Positions 45,768 to 53,834 of a stretch of 64,000 bases of DNA are shown here, piece after piece. Source of the DNA: an uncultured Alteromonadaceae bacterium (lineage in GTDB: Bacteria > Pseudomonadota > Gammaproteobacteria > Pseudomonadales > Halieaceae); contig CAJYAI010000001.1 of assembly GCA_913064725.1 (NCBI GenBank), positions 1-64,000 of the forward strand. Reading direction: 5' to 3'. The notes below the pieces were generated by a model. The model made no database searches. It had not been told where the DNA came from and saw only the letters and a list, made by a program, of their open reading frames with translations. A program made the position numbers and the translations under genes. The first letter of the stretch is position 1, and every line of letters starts with the position of its first letter.

Positions 45768-46637
45768 ATGCCCATGCCGACGGATGTGCCTGTCATCGAT
45801 TTGATGTTGGCTGTGCCTAACGATGACACCTCCAATTTCTATGATTTTATTCGACCGCTCTTGATGGATGAGCAGAGCCGTCAGATGTTCCAGATGCCGG
45901 CACAATACATGTTCAAAGACCTTCCGAAAGTAGGTAAGCGGGATGATTACATTGCTTACACGCTTGAAAAGATGGACGAATTTAACATTGAAAAGGCCAT
46001 GCTCGGTGTGGATGAAGGTCAGTATGAAACGCAGTGTGAGGCAGTAAAAAAATACCCTGATCGATTCTTCGCGTCCTACGACTGCAATCCAAATAATGGC
46101 ATGGAAGAGGTGCGCAAAATCCGTCGTCTGAAGGACGAGTACGACATTAAGTCGGTGAATGCGTTCCCCTCTGGCCTCTGCCCTCAGGTATCGCTATCGG
46201 ATAAGAAGTGGTACCCAATCTTTGTGACCTGCATCGACCTTGATATTCCGTTTTGTCCTTGCGTCGGTGTCCCCGGGCCGAGAATTCCGATGGAGCCCCA
46301 AAAAGTCGAGCACCTCGATGAGATTTGCTGGTTTTTTCCAGAGCTCAAGGTTGTCATGAAACACGGTGCAGAGCCTTGGACCGATCTGGCTTGGAAACTC
46401 ATGCTGAAGTACGAAAATCTTTTTTACATGACCAGCGCCTTTGCGCCAAAACACTACCCCAAAGATATTGTTAACTTTGCCAATACACGTGGTGCTGACA
46501 AGATCATGTATGCCGGCTACTTTCCCATGGGCCTGTCGCTGGAGCGAATCTTTGGCGACATGCCTAACGTGCCGTTTAAAGACGAGGTATGGCCGAAGTT
46601 TTTGCGAGAGAACGCGAAACGCGTATTTAAGGTCTGA
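45768..46637 (+). CDS. Amidohydrolase-like protein missing metal ligands
   Basis: A 289-residue TIM-barrel protein of the amidohydrolase-2 family. The N-terminal D-x-H motif reads D11-L-M13, and the late catalytic GSDFPH is AGYFPM with Y251 in place of aspartate; one histidine remains in VMKHG. These changes should abolish classical metal binding. The protein is otherwise intact and well placed (AAGGAT before the ATG, terminator after the stop), so it is probably functional in another way. It is last in the operon after the OYE gene. Confidence 0.8.
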   Translation: MPMPTDVPVIDLMLAVPNDDTSNFYDFIRPLLMDEQSRQMFQMPAQYMFKDLPKVGKRDDYIAYTLEKMDEFNIEKAMLGVDEGQYETQCEAVKKYPDRFFASYDCNPNNGMEEVRKIRRLKDEYDIKSVNAFPSGLCPQVSLSDKKWYPIFVTCIDLDIPFCPCVGVPGPRIPMEPQKVEHLDEICWFFPELKVVMKHGAEPWTDLAWKLMLKYENLFYMTSAFAPKHYPKDIVNFANTRGADKIMYAGYFPMGLSLERIFGDMPNVPFKDEVWPKFLRENAKRVFKV

Positions 46638-46653
46638 TAACCGACTGCGCGTC

Positions 46654-46683
46654 AAAAAAAACCCGCATCAGGCGGGTTTTTTT
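46654..46683. terminator. Bidirectional terminator between convergent genes
   Basis: Stem CCCGC/GCGGG (46662-46666 and 46672-46676) with eight A before it and seven T after it, so it can stop transcription from both sides. It lies between the amidohydrolase-like gene (plus) and the MaoC gene (minus). Confidence 0.92.
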
Positions 46684-46736
46684 GTGTTCAGACTACTGGT
46701 GTGTAACTGACGTCGTGTTTTTGGTGATCAGAGACG

Positions 46737-47198
46737 TTATTCAGGGAAGTAAATGCTAATAGCGTCGACAATACAGGCTGGCTTCTCAGCGCCTTCCGCC
46801 TGCATTACGATGCGCAGTATCATTTTGATACCGCCGCTCGCTTCCTCTACCGACACCACGGTGCCGGTTGCAGATAGCTTGGAGCCCACCGTTACGGGTG
46901 AGGGGAAGCGTGTCTTTTCTGTGCCATAGTTCACGCCCATCGATATACCCTTCACCTCAATGATTTCAGGCATAAATTTTGCGGCGAGTGACATGGTGAG
47001 ATAACCGTGAGCGATGGTGGTGCCAAAGGGTCCGTTGGCAGCCCGCTCGGCATCGATATGGATCCACTGGTGATCTCCTGTCGCTTCAGCAAACTGATCG
47101 ATACGCTCTTGGGTGATTTCCATGCTGGGACTGGGCCCCAGAGTTTTACCAACTAGGCCGTAAAGTTCTGCGGGTGACTCGATAATGGTTTTCGACAT
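46737..47198 (-). CDS. MaoC-family R-specific enoyl-CoA hydratase
   Basis: A 153-residue hot-dog protein. The hydratase-2 motif is D42-H43-Q-W-I-H47 followed by PFGTTIAHGYLT (57-68); D42 and H47 are the expected catalytic pair. Length and sequence match the actinobacterial single-domain hydratase HtdZ/Rv0130 type (ATGDHQWIH.D.ERAA.GPFGTTIAHG). It would hydrate a trans-2-enoyl-CoA in side-chain or ring beta-oxidation. It diverges from the SDR at 47516 across a 317-base gap. Confidence 0.9.
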   Translation of the reverse strand: MSKTIIESPAELYGLVGKTLGPSPSMEITQERIDQFAEATGDHQWIHIDAERAANGPFGTTIAHGYLTMSLAAKFMPEIIEVKGISMGVNYGTEKTRFPSPVTVGSKLSATGTVVSVEEASGGIKMILRIVMQAEGAEKPACIVDAISIYFPE

Positions 47199-47515
47199 GG
47201 TGCTCTCCTATTACGTTTCGTGCGTGTGTTGGCATTGAACCTTGCTAGCGGGGGTTGAGCGTGTGTCCTACAACGTTTTGTCGCGGTGTCAGCATGCGTT
47301 GACCAAATTGTATACACCATCGAAGCGATACTGAAAACAGGGCTTAGCCATGTAAAACCGGTCGACGCAGTTGGAGCGTCCTCAGCTACGGTAATTGCTT
47401 ACTGTGCCACAGATTACGCTACAGGTATCATCGCTTTAGACGATGACGGCTACCGGCAGTAGTGCGACCGTATCAATCAGAATCGCCCGTTAATGCATCG
47501 CTATTGGAGGCAAAC
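47199..47515. other. Divergent intergenic region (MaoC / SDR)
   Basis: No gene is supported here. CAAATTGTATAC at 47304-47315 matches the CAAAYGGAYTAC element at 9 of 12 positions, near the background level. A good ribosome site GGAGG (47506-47510) belongs to the SDR start at 47516. Confidence 0.4.
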
Positions 47516-48292
47516 ATGTCTGAACTTGCAGGTAAGGTCTGTTTAGTCACCGGTGGTGCCGGTCACATTGGTCGGGCTATTTGTCAGGTGTTATTGGACG
47601 AAGGGGCAGAGGTCGTCGCCGTTGGCCGCAGAGCGCCTTCAGAGCCCATTACCAGTAACGCTGCCAGCGCTTCATTTTATGCCGCCGATATTCGTGATCC
47701 CAATGCATCCCAGGGGCTGATCGAGCACATAGCGACGCAATATGGGCGACTCGATATTCTGATTAATAATGCGGGTGGTGGACCACCTGTGGTCGCAGCG
47801 GACGCAAGCGCTGAGCTGACGCGGAAGATTGTCGCGCTGAATCTCATCGCGCCCATGGTGTTATCTCAACAGGCTTACGGCCTTCTCATGCAATCGAGTG
47901 ATACCGCCTCCATCATTAACATTGCCAGTGTCAGTGGTGCCCGGCCCTCTCCAGGGACAGCGGCATACGGTGCTGCCAAGGCCGGTCTGCTCAACCTTAC
48001 TAAGTCACTGGCGATGGAGTGGGGGCCGCACATCCGTGTCAACGCGCTGATCGTGGGCCTGGTGCACAACGATGCGGGTATGTCGCACTACGGAGGCGAG
48101 GAGGGCTTTAAGCGTGTTGCAGAGATGCTGCCGCTGAAACGTATGGCCTCACCACGCGATGTTGCCAACGCCGTTATGTTGCTGTGCTCGACCCGCGCCA
48201 GCTATATCTCCGGCGCCAACCTCGAGGTCGATGGCGGTGGCGAGGTCCCCGTATTTCTCCATCTCGCTAGCGAGTCGTCGAAAGCCAAATAG
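47516..48292 (+). CDS. SDR family oxidoreductase
   Basis: A 258-residue classical SDR. ATG at 47516 is chosen for GGAGG six bases upstream, which removes 18 residues of an open frame from 47462. TGGAGHIGRA (about 12-21) is the cofactor loop; histidine in the fourth position of the loop is unusual. NNAGGG is near residue 86. The catalytic set is ASVSGARPSPGTAAYGAAK. A MaoC gene is divergent. Its 3' end overlaps the convergent DUF3604 gene by 26 bases. Confidence 0.85.
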   Translation: MSELAGKVCLVTGGAGHIGRAICQVLLDEGAEVVAVGRRAPSEPITSNAASASFYAADIRDPNASQGLIEHIATQYGRLDILINNAGGGPPVVAADASAELTRKIVALNLIAPMVLSQQAYGLLMQSSDTASIINIASVSGARPSPGTAAYGAAKAGLLNLTKSLAMEWGPHIRVNALIVGLVHNDAGMSHYGGEEGFKRVAEMLPLKRMASPRDVANAVMLLCSTRASYISGANLEVDGGGEVPVFLHLASESSKAK

Positions 48293-50282
48293 GAGAGGTC
48301 CAGGCGCGCTCGCGAATCGTGGGCGAGTAGAACGGGTCCGTGTCGGGGTTGGTGCAGCACACGCCGTAAATATCGCCTGAGTCGCCATTGTCATTGGCTA
48401 GAAGGTTGGCTTTTTCGGCCTGAACACTGCAGCTATCAGAAAGCGGATTGACGCCGGCCGCCTGGCACTGCAGCGTGCTCCAGCGGCAGCTTGGCGTTTC
48501 TAGAACCCGAGCATAATAAAACGCGGATTCGCCCTTTACATAGCTAGGGTCCTCCCAAACCATGCACAAGTTTGCGTGGCCGGGCGCAGTGGCCGCACAG
48601 CTATTCATATCAACACCCAGCCCCACTGTTTCCTCGCCGAGTACATCAACGACCCGCTCGTGTGTTGCCCCCGAATCGTCGACCCAGCCTTTGATGATCT
48701 GAATCCGCTCGAGTGGATTCGCAGGGTGCATATCGGTGCCCTGATCACGTTGGGCGCTGATGAAGAACCGAGGCGGGGCATCGGCATCGGTGCGCTGCAG
48801 GACACCACCCATGGGGACACCCGCTGAATAAGCCTGCTCAAGTGCGTCGGTGGCTTCGCACAGGTTTTCGTCATAATCGCCGGCAAAGAATCGAACAATG
48901 GGGCGTGTTCCTGACGTCGCATAGGTTTCACGACTGCGCATGGCCTCGAAAATGGCATCTCGGCGATTTTCTTCAGCCCATACCACCGCTAAACCACCGG
49001 GATTTGAAACGAAGTGGTCCTGCAGGTTTCTAAATGTGGCGTCGCGAGAACCGAGGTGCCCGACGTAGTTTTTCTCCATGGCGCCCCCGGAAGTGGCGGT
49101 ATGGGTGTCGGTACTTCCTATAAAGCCTTGTCTGAATGGGTTAAGTCCGCTGTCCTGCTCAAGCGCAAGCCCGTCTTTGAGCACATTGCGCATCATGTTT
49201 CTCCGATGGAAGCTGGCAACATCGACGGGCAAGCCTCGATCTGACCACATTTTGCCTTTCACGCTACCCAACATGGCGAGATTGTCAGAGGGTATTTGCT
49301 CGAAGCTGCACAGCTCGTCTTCAGTGTCGATACCCATGCCCGCCAAACGGTCAAATCGACACTCGGAAGCCCCTTTGTGCTGCACCAGCTCAACCAGTGG
49401 TTCGATTTCCAATCGATCGATAGCCTGTTGTTCGGTCGCAGGATCCGGAAACATCAAGCCGCCGCCGAGATTGGGGTTGTGCGGGATCGCTAAAACATCG
49501 CAATCGTTATCAGCATCCAGACACTGGGATCGCAATTGTCGCCAGAGGTCAGGCACTGAGCTGTCGGTCTCAAAAACCGAGATAGGAAGGCGCGTGACTG
49601 TTTCATTTTTGAAAATCACATTGCGGTGCAAATTGGCCATTTCTTGGCCCTGCGTGTACTCGTAGCCGACAAATGTGGTGAAGCTACAGTCCTCAGATCG
49701 ATCGTAATGCCGCTCCGCCGCGGCTTGAATGTCATCCCAGGTAGAGAGGGCGTTCGCCTCGCAGTCGCCCAGGGAGCAGACCATACCTCGTTCGGGTGCG
49801 TCACCCTCCATGCCGCCAGAGACAGTCCAGAGACTGGCTGCATAGAGCTGAACCCAAAGGTTTTTTGCACGCGACATCATGCAAACAGGCGCCCACCAGG
49901 CTGCGTTGCGCCAATTGCTGTCGCAGAGGGCAACTTCACCGAGAAACTGGCCATGATCAGTCACTGCAGCGAAGTCGATAGGGCGGTCAATTTGTGCGGA
50001 TATAGTTTGCTCTCCGTAGGCATCGGGAAGGGTGATGACCTGTCCCTTCGCGTATTCGTAGGCACCGTCGGGATCATTCTTTTGATTTGAAAGGAAGGAA
50101 TCAAAGGAGTAGCGCGTGTGGATATGAAGATCGCCAAATAGCGGTAGCTTTGTGTCTGATGACACGGCGCAGGGCAATGCCTCATTTCCCGATACCAAGA
50201 CGGAGACTAGGGCAAATGAAGTCCCGACGGCGAAACGAATGAGGAGTTGCGCTGTCGTGCGGATTCGATTTATGGGCATCAT
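48267..50282 (-). CDS. DUF3604 protein (PHP-like), exported
   Basis: A 671-residue protein with a signal peptide or anchor (about residues 14-33) and the GDLHIHTRYSFDSF metal motif. A later DHGQFLGE and STDTHTATSG correspond to the motifs of the paralogue at 39558. It has about 18 cysteines, several in an insertion (CQAAGVNPLSDSCSVQ and others) that the paralogue lacks, which fits disulfides in an exported protein. The last 26 bases overlap the SDR stop. The function is unassigned. Two copies of this family in one steroid region suggest a shared step. Confidence 0.82.
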   Translation of the reverse strand: MMPINRIRTTAQLLIRFAVGTSFALVSVLVSGNEALPCAVSSDTKLPLFGDLHIHTRYSFDSFLSNQKNDPDGAYEYAKGQVITLPDAYGEQTISAQIDRPIDFAAVTDHGQFLGEVALCDSNWRNAAWWAPVCMMSRAKNLWVQLYAASLWTVSGGMEGDAPERGMVCSLGDCEANALSTWDDIQAAAERHYDRSEDCSFTTFVGYEYTQGQEMANLHRNVIFKNETVTRLPISVFETDSSVPDLWRQLRSQCLDADNDCDVLAIPHNPNLGGGLMFPDPATEQQAIDRLEIEPLVELVQHKGASECRFDRLAGMGIDTEDELCSFEQIPSDNLAMLGSVKGKMWSDRGLPVDVASFHRRNMMRNVLKDGLALEQDSGLNPFRQGFIGSTDTHTATSGGAMEKNYVGHLGSRDATFRNLQDHFVSNPGGLAVVWAEENRRDAIFEAMRSRETYATSGTRPIVRFFAGDYDENLCEATDALEQAYSAGVPMGGVLQRTDADAPPRFFISAQRDQGTDMHPANPLERIQIIKGWVDDSGATHERVVDVLGEETVGLGVDMNSCAATAPGHANLCMVWEDPSYVKGESAFYYARVLETPSCRWSTLQCQAAGVNPLSDSCSVQAEKANLLANDNGDSGDIYGVCCTNPDTDPFYSPTIRERAWTSPIWLSTTR

Positions 50283-50406
50283 AGTGTCTTATATCACCTT
50301 TTCCGTTAGCGCTATCGATGTCTGCGACATAGACGGAGCACCTGTAGTTGCACTAGTTGCGCTAGCCGCGTGAGCGCACTGTGGTGTTGCATTGCGGTAA
50401 CTGGTC

Positions 50407-51165
50407 TTACATAGACGCATCGGGGCGCATCATCGCGTCGTGCGCGCCGTCTATGAAAAGCGTAGACCCCGCGATGTAGCTACCCTCAGGTGAGAGAAGA
50501 AACATCACAAGATTAGCCACATCCTCGGCTTGCCCGGGGCGTCCAATGGGGATGGAGTCCATGAACGCTTTTATTAATTCACCGTATTCCTCGCTCTGTT
50601 CCACAGCCTGAGTCATAGGGGTCTGAATGTAACCTGGCGCGATAGCGTTAAAAGAAACACCCTGATGCGCTAATTGAGGGGATTTTCGGCGCATGTAGCG
50701 CGCGATCGCATTCTTACTGCTGGCATAGCACTCATGGCCGTGAAGCGTCTTACCCATGGCCACGGCCGCGGCTTCATCCCCGTCAAGTAGCAGGTCGATA
50801 AGGTCCGCTCGCGTGCTCATGGGAGCTGAATTGGAGCTGATCGCTACGATACGACCGCCGGGCCTGATAAGGGGTGCCAGCCCCTCAATCAAATCGACCG
50901 AGCCGAAGTAATTGATTTGCAGGATTTTGTCGGGCTGGGGGAACTGCGACGCAACACCGGCACAGGTGATAAGTCCGTCAATTTCGGGGTGATCTGCGCC
51001 AACTCGCGCAATCACATCCTGTCGCGCACTCGGATCGCCCAGGTCGACCAGATAATCGCCATCCTTCAGGTCAATAATAATCACGGTATCACCACGGGCT
51101 CGAAGCTGGTGTTTAATGGCCGCGCCAATGCCGGTTGCACCGCCCGATATGATGTATTTCGCCAT
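50407..51165 (-). CDS. hsdA: 3-alpha-hydroxysteroid dehydrogenase/carbonyl reductase (HsdA-like)
   Basis: A 252-residue SDR. ATG at 51165 is chosen because AAGGA lies about ten bases upstream; a longer frame starts at 51186. It follows the Comamonas testosteroni 3-alpha-HSD/carbonyl reductase pattern: SGGATGIGAA loop, INYFG, an extra helix between the catalytic serine (AISSNSAP) and the tyrosine (ECYASSKNA), and the C-terminus DGAHDAMMRP against DGGIDAVMRP. That enzyme interconverts 3-alpha-hydroxy and 3-oxo steroids with NAD. A second SDR starts upstream at 52031, 50 bases before this gene, so the two probably form an operon. Confidence 0.8.
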   Translation of the reverse strand: MAKYIISGGATGIGAAIKHQLRARGDTVIIIDLKDGDYLVDLGDPSARQDVIARVGADHPEIDGLITCAGVASQFPQPDKILQINYFGSVDLIEGLAPLIRPGGRIVAISSNSAPMSTRADLIDLLLDGDEAAAVAMGKTLHGHECYASSKNAIARYMRRKSPQLAHQGVSFNAIAPGYIQTPMTQAVEQSEEYGELIKAFMDSIPIGRPGQAEDVANLVMFLLSPEGSYIAGSTLFIDGAHDAMMRPDASM

Positions 51166-51215
51166 GAGTGTTGTTTCCTTGTTCATGATTTAGCCATTAC
51201 AACGCGGCGGTGCTG

Positions 51216-52031
51216 CTATTTGTCAGCGCGCGATCGGGCCATAGTTGCTTCAATAGCGCTACCGGGGAGTGCCGCCATACCCCCGTCTACCTCGATTATT
51301 TTGCCACTGACAAAACTGGCGGCACTCGAGGCGAGATACAGGGCTGCAAGAGCGATATCCTCGGGCTGCCCCAATCTGCCTTGTGGAATCCAGCGAACAG
51401 TGGCCTCGTACATGTCCTCATTTTGCGTGATAAACGCGGTGCTCGGGGTTTCTATTGCACCCGGAGCAATACCGTTTACTCGAATCTGCGGCGCCAGCTC
51501 GTAAGCCAGTATACGTGTCATCTGGTCCATTCCCGCCTTTGCAGCGCCGTAAGCCGCAAAGTGGCGATCGACCATCCAGCTGAGTGCGGAGGACACGTTG
51601 ACTATACTCGCCGCGGGTGACGCCTTGAGTAAAGGGAGTGATAAGTGAGTTAGGGTATAGGCCGACGTCAGATTGATATCCAATGTGTTCACAAAGCGCG
51701 ACTTGGTTACCTTCGTTAACGATCCATAACCTTGACCGGGTGCCCCTGCGTTATTTATCAGAATGTCCAGTACGCCCCAACGCGACGTCAAGGTCTCCAC
51801 AACAGCGGTAAGAGCAGACTCGTCTGTCACGTCACAAGCAAATGTCAGCGCCTCGCGTCCTTGACTTTCGACCTCGTGAGCGACGGCTTCGAGGTCGGAC
51901 TCTGTCCGCGCGACAAGCGCGACGTCGGCACCCATTTCGGCAAAGGCGGTGGCGATTCGTGCGCCAATACCCTTTCCTGCGCCGGTAATTAATGCCTTCT
52001 TGCCCTGAAGGCTGAAGTGGTCGGTAATCAC
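51216..52031 (-). CDS. SDR family oxidoreductase
   Basis: A 271-residue SDR. GTG at 52031 is chosen because AAGGA lies six bases upstream, although the frame is open to 52106. TGAGKGIGAR is the cofactor loop, NNAGAPG is near residue 98, and the catalytic set is SSALSWMVDRHFAAYGAAK. The C-terminal FVSGKIIEVDGG is classical. CAAATGGACTAC lies about 40-50 bases upstream on the coding strand (52070-52081), in the region shared with the divergent SDR at 52197. Confidence 0.84.
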   Translation of the reverse strand: MITDHFSLQGKKALITGAGKGIGARIATAFAEMGADVALVARTESDLEAVAHEVESQGREALTFACDVTDESALTAVVETLTSRWGVLDILINNAGAPGQGYGSLTKVTKSRFVNTLDINLTSAYTLTHLSLPLLKASPAASIVNVSSALSWMVDRHFAAYGAAKAGMDQMTRILAYELAPQIRVNGIAPGAIETPSTAFITQNEDMYEATVRWIPQGRLGQPEDIALAALYLASSAASFVSGKIIEVDGGMAALPGSAIEATMARSRADK

Positions 52032-52069
52032 GGTAAAATCCTTATCGCATGGGTGTAAAAATAGTGGCT

Positions 52070-52081
52070 GTAGTCCATTTG
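52070..52081 (-). promoter_or_regulatory. CAAAYGGAYTAC element between divergent SDR genes
   Basis: On the minus strand the sequence is CAAATGGACTAC, one base different from each of the two tandem sites at 15886 and 15906. It lies 39 bases upstream of the minus-strand SDR start. Regulatory function is inference from recurrence. Confidence 0.5.
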
Positions 52082-52145
52082 GGCTTGTGACCCGCCGCCC
52101 TGACACGATAGAACGAAGCGTGTGAGCAAGGAATACAGGCGCAGT

Positions 52146-52159
52146 AGATTACGTAGTCT
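52146..52159. promoter_or_regulatory. Near-perfect palindrome AGATTACGTAGTCT (possible operator)
   Basis: The two 7-base arms AGATTAC and GTAGTCT are inverted copies with one mismatch. The arms share GAYTAC with the 3' half of the CAAAYGGAYTAC element. It lies 37 bases upstream of the plus-strand SDR start at 52197. TAGTCT recurs twice in the divergent region 56251-56282. Confidence 0.35.
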
Positions 52160-52196
52160 GAATTGACCATTGATAATGATTGGAGTAGCGAGAGCT

Positions 52197-52958
52197 GTGG
52201 CAGAGTTAGCGGGAAAAGCGGCATTGGTAACGGGCGCTGGGGTCGGTATTGGACGTGCAATAGCGCTAAAAATGGCGAGCGAGGGCGCCCGCGTGATGGT
52301 TGTCGATTTGAATGAGGAGACGGCTGAGGAGACGGCCGCCCTAATCTGCGATGCCGGCGGTGAGGCGATCGTCTTCACAGCGGATGTCAGTGACGAGAGC
52401 CGCGTATCAAACATGGTTAAAACGACTGTTGATCGATTTGGGTCGATCGATATTGCCTGCAATAGCGCGGCGGTGAGTCGTGGATCGGGTCCTATTCATA
52501 CCTTTGAAAAGACTGTGTTCGATCAAACGCTCGAACTCTGTTTGACCAATACATTTTTATGTATGAAGCATGAAGTTGAAGCCATGCTGGGCCAGGAACA
52601 GGGCGGCAGTATTGTTAATATATCGTCAAATGCGTCGCTTCGCGGCCAGCCATACAACACGGCTTATGCCGCAGCAAAGAGCGGTGTCAATCTACTGACG
52701 AAAAGTGCAGCAGCAGAGTACGGGCACAAGGGAATTCGGATTAATGCTGTATCTCCCGGCGTGATCCGTACGCCCGGTGTTGAACGGTACTTCGAGGAGC
52801 AGCCAAAGATTGCTGAGGGTCTTAAGCAAGCGGCGGTGATGCGCCGGTTAGGCGAGCCGTCTGAAATTGCGGAAGCAGTTTGTTTCCTCGCATCAGACCG
52901 GGCATCGTTCATAACAGGGCAACTGCTGAGCGTCGACGGTGGTGGGGCGGTAAAATGA
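52197..52958 (+). CDS. SDR family oxidoreductase
   Basis: A 253-residue classical SDR. GTG at 52197 is the likely start (GGAG at 52182-52185; the protein then begins just before LAGKAALVTGAG); TTG or ATG at 52170 and 52176 are possible but have no ribosome site. The cofactor loop is TGAGVGIGRA, NSAAVSRGSG replaces NNAG, and the catalytic set is SSNASLRGQPYNTAYAAAK. It diverges from the SDR at 52031 and converges with the SDR at 53004. Confidence 0.84.
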   Translation: MAELAGKAALVTGAGVGIGRAIALKMASEGARVMVVDLNEETAEETAALICDAGGEAIVFTADVSDESRVSNMVKTTVDRFGSIDIACNSAAVSRGSGPIHTFEKTVFDQTLELCLTNTFLCMKHEVEAMLGQEQGGSIVNISSNASLRGQPYNTAYAAAKSGVNLLTKSAAAEYGHKGIRINAVSPGVIRTPGVERYFEEQPKIAEGLKQAAVMRRLGEPSEIAEAVCFLASDRASFITGQLLSVDGGGAVK

Positions 52959-53003
52959 GTAATGGAGCGTGTTTAGACCCGCGCTGAACAGACAACGCCG
53001 CGG

Positions 53004-53786
53004 TTAACCCATATTAACCTGACCACCATCGATTGCGATTGACTGACCATTCACGTAGCGCGATTCGGGCAAACAGAGCATAGCGACAAACTCGCCGATA
53101 TCATCCTCACAATGCCCAATGCGCTTCATCGGCACAGTGTCGGCAAAGGCGGCGGCTTCTTCCGGACGCCACTGTTCCCACATCTCCAACGCCGGCGACT
53201 TTGCCAACGGTAAAATACAATTGGTTCTGACGCCGAGCGACCCCCACTCGCAGGCTGCGCCGCGCGACAGTGCTCTGATCGCTTCTTTTTCTGCGGCGTA
53301 AACGGCATAGGTTGATGTATCCCAGCGTTTGGCTGCGGCAGTCGCCAAGTTGATGATGTTACCGTCGCCCGATTGACACAAATGGGGTTGTGCGAGCTGC
53401 ATGAGTCGCAGGGTTGCCATTGGACCTACTTTCAGTCCTTTTTCAAAATCTTCAAGGCTGGTCTCCATGATCGTATTGATGGTTGTCGTGACTGCGTTGT
53501 TCACCAAGATATCAAGACGGCCAAAGGCATCGACTGCCCTTCCCATCAGTTCGTCTAAACCGTCAAGATCAGATAAGTCATACTCGATCGCCACGGCTTT
53601 TCCGCCGAAGCGCGCTGCGATATCAGCAACCGTTTTCTCACACTTACCCAGCGTTCTTCCTACTGCCACGATCGAGACGCCGCGCTTCGCCAATGAAAAC
53701 GCAATGCCCTGACCAATGCCCTGGCCCGCGCCGGTAATTAAGGCGACTTTACCGTGGAGGGGGGAGAGAGGTGCTGAGTCGGTCAT
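53004..53786 (-). CDS. SDR family oxidoreductase with threonine at the catalytic serine position
   Basis: A 260-residue SDR. TGAGQGIGQG (about 17-26) is the cofactor loop, NNAVT is near residue 96, and the active site reads NLATAAAKRWDTSTYAVYAAEK. The catalytic Tyr and Lys (YAAEK) are present, but threonine occupies the serine position after a one-residue shift. The proximity of W and K there suggests an unusual pocket. It is followed by the EthD-like gene upstream (48-base gap), so it probably belongs to the operon starting at 56175. Confidence 0.82.
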   Translation of the reverse strand: MTDSAPLSPLHGKVALITGAGQGIGQGIAFSLAKRGVSIVAVGRTLGKCEKTVADIAARFGGKAVAIEYDLSDLDGLDELMGRAVDAFGRLDILVNNAVTTTINTIMETSLEDFEKGLKVGPMATLRLMQLAQPHLCQSGDGNIINLATAAAKRWDTSTYAVYAAEKEAIRALSRGAACEWGSLGVRTNCILPLAKSPALEMWEQWRPEEAAAFADTVPMKRIGHCEDDIGEFVAMLCLPESRYVNGQSIAIDGGQVNMG

Positions 53787-53834
53787 AGAAAGTCTCGCTA
53801 AAAAGTTGAGGGTAATTGATTGGTCATGAATGAA

